Positions 44,609-54,912 of a stretch of 64,000 nt of DNA are shown piece after piece (positions within the stretch are counted from its first letter, which is position 1; every line of letters begins with the position of its first letter). The DNA lies in assembly GCA_029378245.1 (NCBI GenBank), contig JARKIF010000109.1, forward strand, positions 1 to 64,000, given 5' to 3'. Origin of the DNA: Roridomyces roridus. Lineage: Eukaryota > Basidiomycota > Agaricomycetes > Agaricales > Mycenaceae. Position numbers and translations under genes: made by a program. Below the pieces are notes generated by a model. It was not told where the DNA came from, did not search any database, and worked only from the letters and a program-made list of their open reading frames with translations.

Positions 44609-47586
44609 ATGGCAGATAGAGCGCATTCCCGTGGCGGCCGTGCTTCCTCCAGTAGCTCAGCCTCCTCTGGGATACCTCCTGAACCAACGGTAACAGTCTC
44701 ATAGTCAAAGGAATTCCCTGGGGTTCTGACTGCAAAAATATGCAGGGACAGTCCGCCAGAACTCGGGTCTATATCGCATGCATCAATTGTCGGAAACGCA
44801 AGATGAGAGCAAGTCGCTTTGGTTCACGAAACTCGTTTCTTTCTGAATTTTTTATAGTGTGTGACTGATGAGACTGTCGATAACTCCTGCCAACGCTGCG
44901 TGTTGAAAGGTCTAGCATGCGAATACATTGCAATAGATGAACAACGGGATGCGAGCCCATCAATCCGCCCAGCACTCCTCTCGGGAGGAATGGAGCAAGC
45001 CCACTCTTACCTGCTAACAGGCGACTATAAGTACTACCCGCAGTATGCAATTCCCAAAGGGCCCCAATCCGGATCCATCGGCGCCAGCAAGGGGAAGCAA
45101 CCCGAGTCCCACCAAAAAGATATCAAGTCCAGGGTTTCTGACGAAAGGCCGCAAATTTTTGGATTTGGTCCTCAATCCACCGGCACCAACATGGGGGAAG
45201 AACTCGAGTCCTACCAGAAGGATATCGAGTCTAGAGTTTCTGAATTATCGGCGAGCAGTCAGCTCTCGCCGGAGTTTTCGGACACGCCTTCGATCTCCAC
45301 ATTTGTGATTGTCATGCCCAGTGGCTTGTGTGTTCTATTTGTTCTTTTTGTCGACAGATTTGAAAATTGCGAACAGATCTGGAACCTTGAATGATCCCAC
45401 CGCGATAAATCGGGAGGACTTGAACTATCTTCAAACGCATGTCCAGGATGGCGGGAATGCTTGTACAGTCTACCGCTCCTCAGACGCAGAAGAATGGGTC
45501 GAACACAATTTCGACACGCCCCTGCTTGTTTACATGCGCTGGGTTGGTCTCTGGGGTCCGATAGCGACCATGCTGTCGCCCGAGATGCCTGGACTAGCGA
45601 TATTCGGATCCATCTTGAACGACGCAACGTTACAGCTGGCCCAGACTCTCGCGGATGAATCCGCGTTTGCGGTTATGGTTCGGCCTGTTGGAGATGATCC
45701 TGTCAAGAAGTTGGAGGAAGCTGTGCTCATGGGATTGGATCTGAACCAGTACGAGGGTGTCGATAGCGAGGACGAGATCGACGAGGATGATGGAAGCGAG
45801 GATATGGTGGAAATTTCGGATTACGAAGAAGAAGAGGAGGAAGAGCAGATGCCACGGACTGAAGGTGTATTCCGTCTTCGAGGTGGGGCTGGGTATCAAG
45901 AGAGGAATCTGACTGGCGGCGCGGACCCCGATTACATTGGTTCCACGGGAGTCGACCGACCGGATGGGTTCCATCGAACCAGAGTTCGATTGCACCTCCA
46001 GATACAGGGTGAATGTCTGTATGATATGGCAATCTTCTCGAGGACTGCGGTATGTGTTCGTTTCCTACCGGCGGTCGTCTTAATTGAGCAGCCCGTCTAG
46101 TTCAAATTTCAGACCGCTAAATCTGACATTCCCCCCTCGCTCTCGGAGCCCATGTCACGCCCACAGCTTCTCTCTTGCGTCGACCTAAAGGTGGAGACAC
46201 GTCCTGCAGAAATTCTCCTGGATCGCTCATACAGCAACATTGGCTTTGTTGTACACAGTCCAAATTTCATTGCGGACCGTGAATAGTATGTGATTTCTTT
46301 CGACGAGTTCGATAGAATTGATATACTTCTCTGGACCTCAGTCTTCCCCGCGGCTTCGATCCTCCATTACAGACGGTTACATACGGCAGCCAGAAGTCGA
46401 CACAGCGCGGAGCCTCCATATCTGGCGGAATGGACGGCTGGAGTCCCACAATGTTGCTTAAAGCATCATCTAGCCGCACCACAGGAGAGACTATTCAACG
46501 AGCGGACGACAAGGTCTGTATTAGTAATTCCCCGGCTTGAACGACGAATGTTAACTGACATCCCCACTAGCCGGCCCCTTCGTGGCATGTCAAGGAACAA
46601 GTCGGCAAAGAATGGAACTCGGCCGACAAGTCGTATTCTTCGTATGATATTGCGCTGAGCCCAACCAAACTTCCCCATCCGTTGAAAATCCGCTTTGGAA
46701 TGGGGATCGAATTTTATGGCCGTGAGGTTCGTTGATGATCGCAAGGGACGCTGAGTTTGACGGACTGAATACTTGCACCAGGAACGCCGAATCAGCAAGC
46801 TGCCAGCTATATCCCATGTTCTTCGGAACCAAATTATTCTCTGGGTCGCTGATGCAACCCTCAAAGCGAAAATGCGCGGAATGATCGTGCTTACCACTGT
46901 GAGTTGGACTTGGATTCGACTAAATCACATGATTTCTTGAATTCGCTGTAGACTTATATCCCAGACATCAAAACTACGGAGCCTCTCACCATTGTTGAGG
47001 ATCAAACAGTCGATATTCGGTTGCCAGTGAAACAAGGTACGTTTTTGTCATTTATTCTCACAGCTAGCTGATGACCTGCACTCCAGCCGTCTCTACCACG
47101 GACAACAAATCATTTTCCGGGGACCAGGTCGCTGCCAACTCCGTCGCTATCGGCGTATTTGAACAACAACAAAAACAAAAACGTGGGATGCAAAGGTTCA
47201 TGGACAACCTCTGGGCAACCAGCACGAAGCATGCGCACCCATCAGTCCCCGTTGGTGTGCCTCTGTACGAGTACGCCTCCCGCGGCTGGGATGCTACGAA
47301 CGAGCAGTGGAGAAATACCATTTGGCCGAGGCTGGATGCGGATTTTGCCGATGCTGGGCTCTCGTCATCTTCGGCGAGGTGGAATTTGACTCTCAATTGC
47401 TCTCCAGCACAGGGGCCGCCCAGAGACCAAGAAAAGCCGGATGAGGACGCTGAGATGCATATGGACGTTACGGGGTCGGTAGCTCATAACATGGATGCTG
47501 GTGGGCCCTTGGCAGCCCCGCCGATATCGGACCGTCTACATGGTGGTGGGGATATCGATATCGCGCAAGTCGAGACATTGTATTGA
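44609..47586 (+). CDS. Zn2Cys6 domain fused to an RLRGG cassette
   Basis: ATG at 44609 (MADRAHSRGGRASSSSSS). The first Zn2Cys6 half, ACINCRKRKMR, is followed by a GC-AG intron (AGA/GCAAGT); the second half, CVTDETVDNSCQRCVLKGLA, continues C-E-Y-I. That exon then reads without interruption through a Gly/Ser/Lys-rich linker with two similar SYQKDIESRVS-type units into ISTFVIVMPSGL, the start of cassette part A. The same phase-2 intron as in the kinase gene follows, then part A, acidic stretch, RLRGG (45873-45887), B, C and D, ending VETLY at 47586. From about 46,000 it is almost identical to 33,990-35,460, introns included. It has a C-terminal extension of about 30 residues compared with the kinase-gene copy. 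Probably nuclear and DNA-binding (inference). Confidence 0.65.
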
Positions 47587-47937
47587 AATTTAATCTGCAA
47601 GTCCTCTCCGACAACCTTGATGCCTTGTTTCTCAATTCCTTTGGAAGGAGGCGGATGACTGTTGTCCCTTTGACAGATTGAACTCAAAGGGTTTCATTAG
47701 CTTGTAGACAGTGTTCATGAATGCATTGTTCGTTGCATTTGAGCTAAATAATGAAATAATATGTTCGAAGTACTAAAGTCCGCGGAACGTCCAGGAATCG
47801 TACGGAAAGTTGAGACAACTAGAAAAGAAGGACGTAGAATGTTCGAGTCAGTGCTCGCAGTCCAGCTGCGGCGATGCTCCGGCATGTCGGGGATAAGGAA
47901 GATCGTTCCCCAGTTATCTACCACAACACTAAGAGAC
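47587..47937. other. 3' flank of the fusion gene
   Basis: No gene seen. Confidence 0.5.
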
Positions 47938-48064
47938 ATAGGGACAATGCAATGTGCCCCCGGCTACAGTGGGGCGCAAACCATTGTGCCCTTTCTGACA
48001 CAGTACTGTGGCTTGAGTGCACAATGCAATGTGGCAGGGAAGAGTGAATTTGGAAAAGAATAGG

Positions 48065-48160
48065 AAATGGCAGAGGCGGGGATCGAACCAAAAACCTCCT
48101 GAGTCTTGTCATCATAATGTAAACCACAAGCATCCAGTTGAGCCAAACCAGCATTGTAGG
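48065..48160 (-). ncRNA. tRNA-like promoter unit (SINE head candidate)
   Basis: On the - strand, an A-box-like TGGCTCAACTGG is followed about 50 nt later by a B box GGTTCGATCC and CCGCCTCTGCCA. The acceptor stem does not pair and the anticodon arm is irregular, so this is a Pol III-type promoter unit rather than a working tRNA. Confidence 0.4.
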
Positions 48161-48209
48161 GCTGGTAGCATCATTGTACCAAACCATACTGAGATTCAGC
48201 CGTGAATTG

Positions 48210-48345
48210 TTGGTTAGGCTAGCAGGTTAGGTTCGGTTCGGTTAGGCTAGGTTTGGACCCCAGAAACAGTGTAAAAAAAGGGTTAGAAGGTTAGGTTCGG
48301 TTTGGTTAGGTTTGGGTTTGTTTGGTTCGGCTTGGTTAGGTTAGG
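48210..48345 (+). repeat. Degenerate GGTTAGG/GGTTCGG array
   Basis: Repeated GGTTAGG, GGTTCGG and GGTTTGG words with spacers. It resembles fungal telomeric TTAGGG but is irregular. Confidence 0.6.
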
Positions 48346-48431
48346 TAATACACCCAAAAAAACACATATTCAGCAGGGAATGACATCCGCCTGGACCTGG
48401 GTCAGCTTGCCTGGCCCAGGTTCCGCTGTAA

Positions 48432-48478
48432 TTTGCCTGGGTTAGGTCAAGGGGTACCCTTGACCTAACCTGGGCAAA
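48432..48478. repeat. Strong 22-bp hairpin
   Basis: Arms TTTGCCTGGGTTAGGTCAAG-GG and its near-perfect complement meet around a GTAC-containing centre. Confidence 0.65.
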
Positions 48479-48789
48479 GAAACTGGTGGGTAGTGGTGGC
48501 ATCATATCTGCTGCTTATATATTCTTACTTGCTGTAGTGGTATTGTCCTGTGGATTTAATTGATGGGCCTTTCGGAAGGCTCTGGGTTCGGTTTTGGCTG
48601 GTTGCATTCTATTTTACGGCTGCATGCTAAATCCTGTTCCCTGCCACATTGCATTGTCCCGCCAACCTACAGTACTGTGTCAGAAAGGGCACATTGGTTT
48701 GCGCCCCATTGTAGTTGCAGGGCACATTCCATTGCTGTTACCGTCCCTACATACCACAAGAGCACGATCCTGGCGGGCAATAGATGCAA

Positions 48790-49481
48790 CTATAACCTAA
48801 TTGAACGCGACCTCAAAACAACACAAAGGAGATAGACGTACACTGGCTGAGAAGAACAGGGCACTGGCCACGGAATGAACGCATCTGCCGGGTGTTGGGA
48901 GGGAGGTGCCGGGGTGTATTGATTTAAAGAGGTCAAATATTGCTGGCTATACTGGACCTCTCCGTGCGAATGCGGCAACAACAGAGGGTGGGTCCCTCCT
49001 CCCGTCGCCATTTGATATGTGCCGCTATCGAAGACTGGTGTGACCAGTTCGGAGTTCGTCCCATAAGTGCTGGAACTCGGCGCAGTTCGTGGCTCGATAC
49101 TGTACCTGAACCTCGTCGGAGTGGACAGGTTCGGTGTCCCAGTCCCCTGCGAGAACCGAGGATCATTGGAAGGGACTGTCCCATGGAATGATTGCAACGG
49201 TGGGAAGGATTCAGACCCGCGAAGAGGCGAAGAGGTAACTGAATCCGATATTTCGTTGGCATTGGTGTCCGACTGAGCGTGTTCCTGGTCGACGGAAATG
49301 TATTGACAAACAAGCCCCATTTTTATGCACCTCGCGCAAGGCAGGGTCTCAGAATCCTTTGACTCGCACTTGAGAGTATAACTTGGTCATCTTGCTCATG
49401 TAGATAAAAAGATCTCACCTTGACTTTGCGCTTGCGGCAATGGAGACAGGCAATGCATACTCTCCTGCGCGGTGTAAACAT
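48790..49481 (-). CDS. Small Zn2Cys6 protein, third family member
   Basis: The first in-frame ATG is at 49481 (MFTPRRRVCIACLHC). Exon 1 ends after RKRKVK with a GT donor; exon 2 starts at 49368 with CESKDSETLPCARC, then IKMGLVCQYISVDQ, completing the Zn2Cys6 cluster. The rest (about 170 residues) is Ser/Pro/Thr-rich and ends at 48790. The open frame extends upstream of the ATG to a stop near 49559, so an earlier exon is possible. It has the same organisation as the clusters at 6594 and 44609, but with a GT rather than GC donor in the middle of the cluster. It is likely a sequence-specific DNA-binding protein; no cassette is attached. Confidence 0.65.
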
Positions 49482-49511
49482 GTGAGGTTGGTGTTGGGGA
49501 AACTCATCCAA

Positions 49512-50979
49512 GGAGAGTTGTTTTTGAATGGTTCGAGCGCCTGGTCTGAATTCAACTAGTCAAAAATACAAATATATGTCCGTCCGACGACTTCCGGACC
49601 GCCGGTCTTCATAGAGACAAATTTCTCTTGGTAACGGCAAGTAAAAGTTGAAGTAACTACGCATCCACTTTCCTGGGGTTCTCGTCACCAGACAGGTGCC
49701 GGATTGAGGGACTATCGTCATAAATGAAACTGATTCCATCCCGTGGATTGAACATTTGAATAAGGAAGGAAAGAAGGTCACCTCTCGCCGATCGGAGATT
49801 CCGAATTCGGAACTCTGCTGGCAGTCGGAGATTCAAGATTGCGCGTGAATCTGTTTGATGTGATTTTATTTGGGAAGAAGGACGACGGATGCGCTGACAA
49901 TTCGAATCCGCACATGGTGTACTGGCTGGACCAATACGGACCCTGGTGGCCACTGGCCCATGGGAGACGTGAAAGCGTAGTGAATCTCTTGCGGGGCCCA
50001 TCCGGCGTTCCTGATGGTCAGTGCGCGTTCCTTGAGGTCTGAGCTTGTGCGGCGATTGACCATTGAACGCAGCGGTAGAAGTGAAGAGCTTAGAGCGAAA
50101 TTTCCTTTTTGATCGCACGCAAAAATCGTGATTGACACGACTCCTGACAAATCTGTTGACGGTGCTCGGTCTGGGCCCAAAGGAGCGTTGCCGGCCGACA
50201 TTCCCTGTGAGCTGACAGATCGCCGATGCCACCGTATGTGTCGAGCTCCCTAAGGCATCCGGACGGTGATACTTGGCAGGTTATCGTGCCGTCTACTCGG
50301 CAGAAGGAGCAATTCAACGCCTTTCAACTTTCAACAAGTCAGATGCGCATGACTCATGGAGAACACTGAAAACCGAATACGTGTGCGTGTGCATGTTCTC
50401 TGCTACTAGCAGGAAAGGTGCCGGGTGGAGAGCGGGAGTGTCCCAGCTGAAACTGATTCTATCCCGTGGATGGACAATTTCAAGGTCACCTCATCGGGAC
50501 TGAGTCTGTGCCGCACCAATGTAGCAGTCAGGATTGACTAACAGTGAGGCGAATCAGTACAATTCAATTGAGAAACGCTGCAGAGGATGCCGAATACCCT
50601 GCCAACTTGAAAGCGCTGTACGGCATCCTACCTTCAAGCCCCTGCTGGCCGTGGTTGAATTCGGATAGAGGAATGGTTACTGATATGTGTCACTGACCAG
50701 GGCTTTTCGGCCACTAGTGCAAGAGGATCATTGGATTTGCACGAGGTCGGGCGGTGGTACCTGATCGGACGGAACGTTTGATACTGCGGAGAGCGGCTGT
50801 TGCTGGCTCCAAGGAGAAGTCAGGAGCGTGTTCAGACTTCCACGAGAATTTCGGAGATGGGAGTGGCGGCGTTGTGAGAAAAAGGTGGCTAGTTGTCGCT
50901 CAAGAGGAGTTTGACAAGAAAATACAGGATTGTTCGTGGGCTGGAGAATATACAACAAAGATTTATAACAGGTGAATGT
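49512..50979. other. Relic region, no supported gene
   Basis: Open stretches on the - strand (49657-50232) contain some protein-like segments (RNAGWAPQEIHYAFTSPMGQ, in one frame) but no consistent model. A direct repeat around CCCGTGGAT and AAGGTCACCTC occurs at about 49731-49785 and 50449-50495, suggesting a tandem duplication that has decayed. Confidence 0.35.
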
Positions 50980-52805
50980 TCAATTAAATCCACCGGCCAC
51001 CCACCCGCTCGGTGTATAAAAACCATATTGCTTGTGAGGCGCAGGGAGCGGATGCAAGCTCCCCCACGGGTTCTTCACGGTTCCGAGGGCAGGATGCAAA
51101 GTAGCCCCATCCACCCGCAACTCGGCCGCCTCCATTTCAGCCTCCTCGCGGTTGTACGCCTGAACTTGGATTATCAACATGTTCGTCGAACGGGATTAAG
51201 GCGACGCACCGTGAATAAACTAGGTATTTTTCGATCGACGAGAAGTTGATACGTCTTCTCCCTGTGAGTCCACTGTGGGCTGACCGGAACCGCCGAATTG
51301 AAAGCGACGCAAAGGTCGGGAGGTTCGAATCGGCTGTCCTTCCTTTCGACGAATTGGTGGTACGTCCTAAAGCAAATTAAGGGACGAGCTCAGGAGGAGA
51401 GAAACAGTCACTCACTGGACTACGTATTCGTGGATACGCTTGTTCCCTCGGCGAGTGCACTGACTGTAAGTGATTCAGTTCGGCTTGAAAGTGATGGATG
51501 ATAAAGGCGACAAACGGGCACGTCTCGCAGTTCTCGGTGACTCTTTCAGGTACCGTTGGACCACAGAAAACGATCTATACAGGATGAGTCTCGGTGGGAG
51601 TATGTAGATCATCGTACCTTCAGAGTTTTCACTTCAGGCAGTCGATGAAGAATTTCTTCAAACATGGTAGAAGCGTGGCATTCAAAAGCCAATGGCCCGA
51701 CAAGAATCTAGTATCGTTCTTCAGAATGGGGAACGCACAGGCGAAAAGAAGAACTGACGTGAATAGTGAGCGTTTTTTTTCCTCGTCCATGCGTCGTCTT
51801 TATTGAGCATCTCCAGTCCATAGAGTATCGTCATTGCCATGGAAAGAGTATCAGACACCATCCGGATCCAGGGCGCTGTCGGGGACCAGGCGGGGATATT
51901 ATAGAATTTGCGTAGCTCGTCGCCGAATTCGCTCTCCCAGGTCGATCCCTCCAGCGACGTCCACACGGCTTTGACGCGTGCGGGAACCCACCCGCAACGG
52001 CGACCATGACCACGCTCTTTCGCCAAAACGTTCTCGAACCGCAGCTGGGTGCGCAGTTCGACGTTGATCTGGCATTGGGAACGCGTACCGACGCGAGCAT
52101 CATCGCACGGGGCGTGATGGAGCGCGAACGCGGCTTCCCAGTGCGCAGACGAGCAGCAGAAGCTGAAGCTGCAGTCCGGGCAAGGAATCAAGCCCTCCGA
52201 CGTCGTGCCACTGGTTGCGGCTTCTATACGCATCAAGTGGTCGGTGCGCGTGCTTTGAAATACTCAGTACAATGTCCGGTCAAAGCGAGTGCAAAGTTCG
52301 TACCACACCATGCATCGCGGTTCGTCCTTGATCAGAGTTTCCTCGACCGCGGTAAGGGATCTTGTCTCTGTAAGTAACACAGGCGTTGACTCAGACGAAG
52401 ACAAGTAAGTACCTGGTTAGTGAAACCTCGCACATATTCCTGTACAATTTCATCTGCCTCTCGGTCAGATCGAAAAGGAGATTCACGTCGGTGGTCGGCT
52501 GGTGGGGAATGTGCACGAAGAGGGCAGAGACGGTGACGCTGGCTTCGACTTTGGCGATGGTCTTGCAGAGCGACTTGTGCACGCTCCAATCGAGCTGATG
52601 TATGGCTTGAAAACACGATGGGAGTACGAGCGTAGCGTCCACGGACCTTTTGGCATTCTGGCATCGGAGCTGTGAGCCACCCAGGCAAGGATAACTAGCT
52701 CGACGCACCTGGGCTACAATAGGCAACTCGGCGGCATCCACCACATCGAGAGAGTGGGGCAGCGTCTCCTTTGAAGCAACTGTGGTAGTAGCAGGCTTGG
52801 CCCAT
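50980..52805 (-). CDS. MYND-finger/MSS51-C-type protein
   Basis: ATG at 52805 (MGQACYYHSCFKGDAAPL). A MYND zinc finger follows: CYYHSC, RCGGC, AYCSP, then across an intron AIHQLDWSVHKSLCKTI. Next come TTDVNLLFDLTERQMKLY, IEAATSGTTSEGLIPCPDCS, CCSSAHWEAAFALHHAPC, PWIRMVSDTLSMAMTILYGL, MFEEILHRLPEVKTLK, CGPTVPERVTENCETC, SRFEPPDLCVAFNSAV, AYNREEAEMEAAELR and GFYTPSGWVAGGF at the stop (50980). This is the MSS51 C-terminal-domain layout common in basidiomycetes; yeast Mss51 acts in mitochondrial COX1 expression, but the mushroom paralogs are of unknown role. The canonical CSxxCQ of MYND reads CSPAIHQ, so one zinc ligand looks lost or shifted. Many short introns; a few joints near 51400-51600 are unresolved. 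Confidence 0.65.
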
Positions 52806-53120
52806 CCGCGCGGTGAGCGGCGGAAAATTGGGGCGCGAATCGTCTTGCATGGTGGTTCCGAAGAAAAAATTTGTAACGCAGCCTCGAGGGTTCCCAGAGT
52901 CAGTGATGGCTTCTTCGAACTTTTGAGCCTAGGCACGAGTCCGAGTTGTGTACGTACATCTGCTGAACGGGATTTGGAAGGCCGCGGTCATCCACAGTTG
53001 AAGAGGATAAGCACTAGTCGGTGGGCGTGCCCAAGTTGCAGCCTGCCAGGCATGGAGGTTGGACCAGAGGAACTGTGTCAAGGAGTTGACATGGTGGTTG
53101 GTGAACAAGTCTCTTTGATG

Positions 53121-53552
53121 CAGTGATGGCCATAGGGGCCCTATTTCGACCCCCGCCGACCCATAGGGCCCTATTAGGCCCTATGGCCCTATTAGGCCCT
53201 ATGGCCCTATAATAGGGCCTCCAGCATAGGGCCCTATTTCCAAAAAAGGAAATACTCCGAACACCCACCAAACACCAGTGGTTGGTTCTTGGTTGGTTCA
53301 TTTCCACAGCGTTCTTCAATCTTTCAGCTTTCCATGGACATGAATGGGCTCCCTGACCTTGCAGACCACGTCCGTGTGCCCAGAGCCCCATCGGGGGGGG
53401 TGAAGAGGCTTCGGCGGCGTTTGATCCGGTTTTGATGGTATCAATAGGGCCTGGGTAGGGCCTACCGCTGAAGGTCATGACCTGTAGGGCCCTATTTTAG
53501 GGTGTGGATAGGCCCTATCACGTAGGGCCCTATCCCCCCTAGGCCATCACTG
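53121..53552. mobile_element. hAT-type MITE, 432 bp
   Basis: Ends CAGTGATGGCC...GGCCATCACTG with a perfect 8-bp target duplication CTTTGATG (53113-53120, 53553-53560). Subterminal regions are arrays of TAGGGCCCTA. It lies between the MYND gene and its pseudogene. Confidence 0.85.
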
Positions 53553-53677
53553 CTTTGATGATGCCAATCAAATGATCATGATTCACTACCGTCTCTTCGA
53601 CTATTCAAGAAATACGCTAGTTCAATGCAGATATGTACAAGAAGAAATACTTGGGACGTCGACGGCAACGAATCGAG

Positions 53678-54386
53678 TTCAATTCAATGCACAGGCCAGC
53701 CATCCGCTCAACGTATAGAAACCATACCGTCTGTGGCCGGCGGGCATTGGATTCAGGCTGCCCCACGGGTTTTTAGCAGCCTGCCCGAAGGTAGGATGAA
53801 AGGTTACACCAAGTGTCTCTATGTAACAGCCCTACCTCCATTTCCGCCTCCTCCCGGTTGCATGACTACATCCGAATAAACACGACATGCATGTTGACTC
53901 TTGAGAAAAAAGACGGACCGTGACGTACCGTGAACACAGTACGTACCTTCCTCTCGGATAGGAGCCGGTATGTTTCTTCTCTGTTGGGCCAGTTGAATAC
54001 TGCGGAATTGAAGCCAACGCAGAGGTCGGGAGGCTCGAATGCGCCACCCTTCCTCTTCACGTAAGTATCGGTAGTCGGATGGCGAGGAATGAGCGTCAAG
54101 CGCGTAGCGACTCCGGTGATGTCTCGATTTTCGCGATGGTCTTGCATAGAGGCTTGTGGAGGCTCCAATCAAGCTGGATGCGTGGCTTGAAAACGGGATC
54201 GGAGTATGAGCTTAACGTTCACGAACCTTCTGGTACTCTTGCGGCTGCTATTAGTTATGGCTGCCAGGCAAGACCATGCTGCGACGCACCTGGACTGCAA
54301 TACGCAACTCGACGGCATCCACCACATCGAGAGAGCGGAACGGTGTCTGCCTTAAAGCAACTGTGATAGTAGCAGGCTTGACCCAT
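53678..54386 (-). pseudogene. MYND/MSS51-C pseudogene with internal deletion
   Basis: Starts like the 52805 gene (ATG at 54386; ACYYHSCFKADTVPLSRCGG, then YCSP). The next exon QLDWSLHKPLCKTIAKI is out of frame by one base. The central region (zinc-ribbon part and LY-helix block) is missing: HPTTD is joined almost directly to FEPPDLCVGFNSAV. The C-terminal part continues to YGFYTLSGWLACALN. A frameshift plus loss of about half of the protein marks it as a decayed duplicate. Confidence 0.75.
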
Positions 54387-54912
54387 TATCGCTATGAGCG
54401 TCGGAGACAACGGGGGCGAGTCCATGGCGGTGGTTCGGAAGACAAAGATTTGTAACCCGCCTCGAGGGTTCACAGTGATCGCTTCTTGGAACTGCAAGGC
54501 CCGACCGATTATGTACAATATGCGCAACGGTGACAAACGTGTAGGACTGGAATCATCAGGACCAAGAAGACATATACTGATACAGGACATGTCGTCGGGG
54601 ACAATGGTGCCGTTGACTCCAGAGGAAAGTTGCAATCGGGATTCGGCGGTGGGAGGCGGCCCAGGGCCGCGTCAGGAGGTGGAAGTTGCAAGCGTGTACC
54701 ACCACAGCACCACTGGTAGGAGAGGTCGAACCGTCGGGAAGGTCAGCGAATTAAATGAACATGATGAGTTCACGGACATGGTGGAAGGTCGCAAAGTGTG
54801 TGTGGAATCAGATGTAGTGATGCATCAAATGTGATTGACAGCATCAATAAAGCTTGCCGAGGCCCGGAAGCAAAATGGGTCGATCAATTTTTAACTGTGC
54901 CGTCTTGCCACC
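54387..54912. other. Intergenic region
   Basis: Separates the divergent pseudogene and the next host gene. One long + strand frame (54394-54834) runs antisense to the former upstream region of the pseudogene and shows no domain; I regard it as spurious. Confidence 0.5.

Larger units (their letters stand above)
47938..48750. mobile_element. TIR element with about 110-bp arms
   Basis: Left arm about 47938-48045 and right arm about 48635-48750 are inverted copies sharing GGGGCGCAAACCA, TGTGCCCTTTCTGACACAG and ACAATGCAATGTGGCAGGGA. The centre holds a tRNA-like sequence, a degenerate GGTTAGG/GGTTCGG array (48210-48345) and a strong hairpin (48432-48478). No coding capacity. Confidence 0.65.

Noticed and set aside
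52391..52936. Long - strand frame starting MPRLKSSKKPSLTLG as the MYND gene N-terminus
   Set aside because: It is out of frame with the real first exon (MGQACYYHSC at 52805), which carries the zinc-binding cysteines and matches the paralog at 54386.
54394..54834. 146-residue + strand frame
   Set aside because: Antisense to the former upstream region of the MYND pseudogene, no domain, no splice partner.
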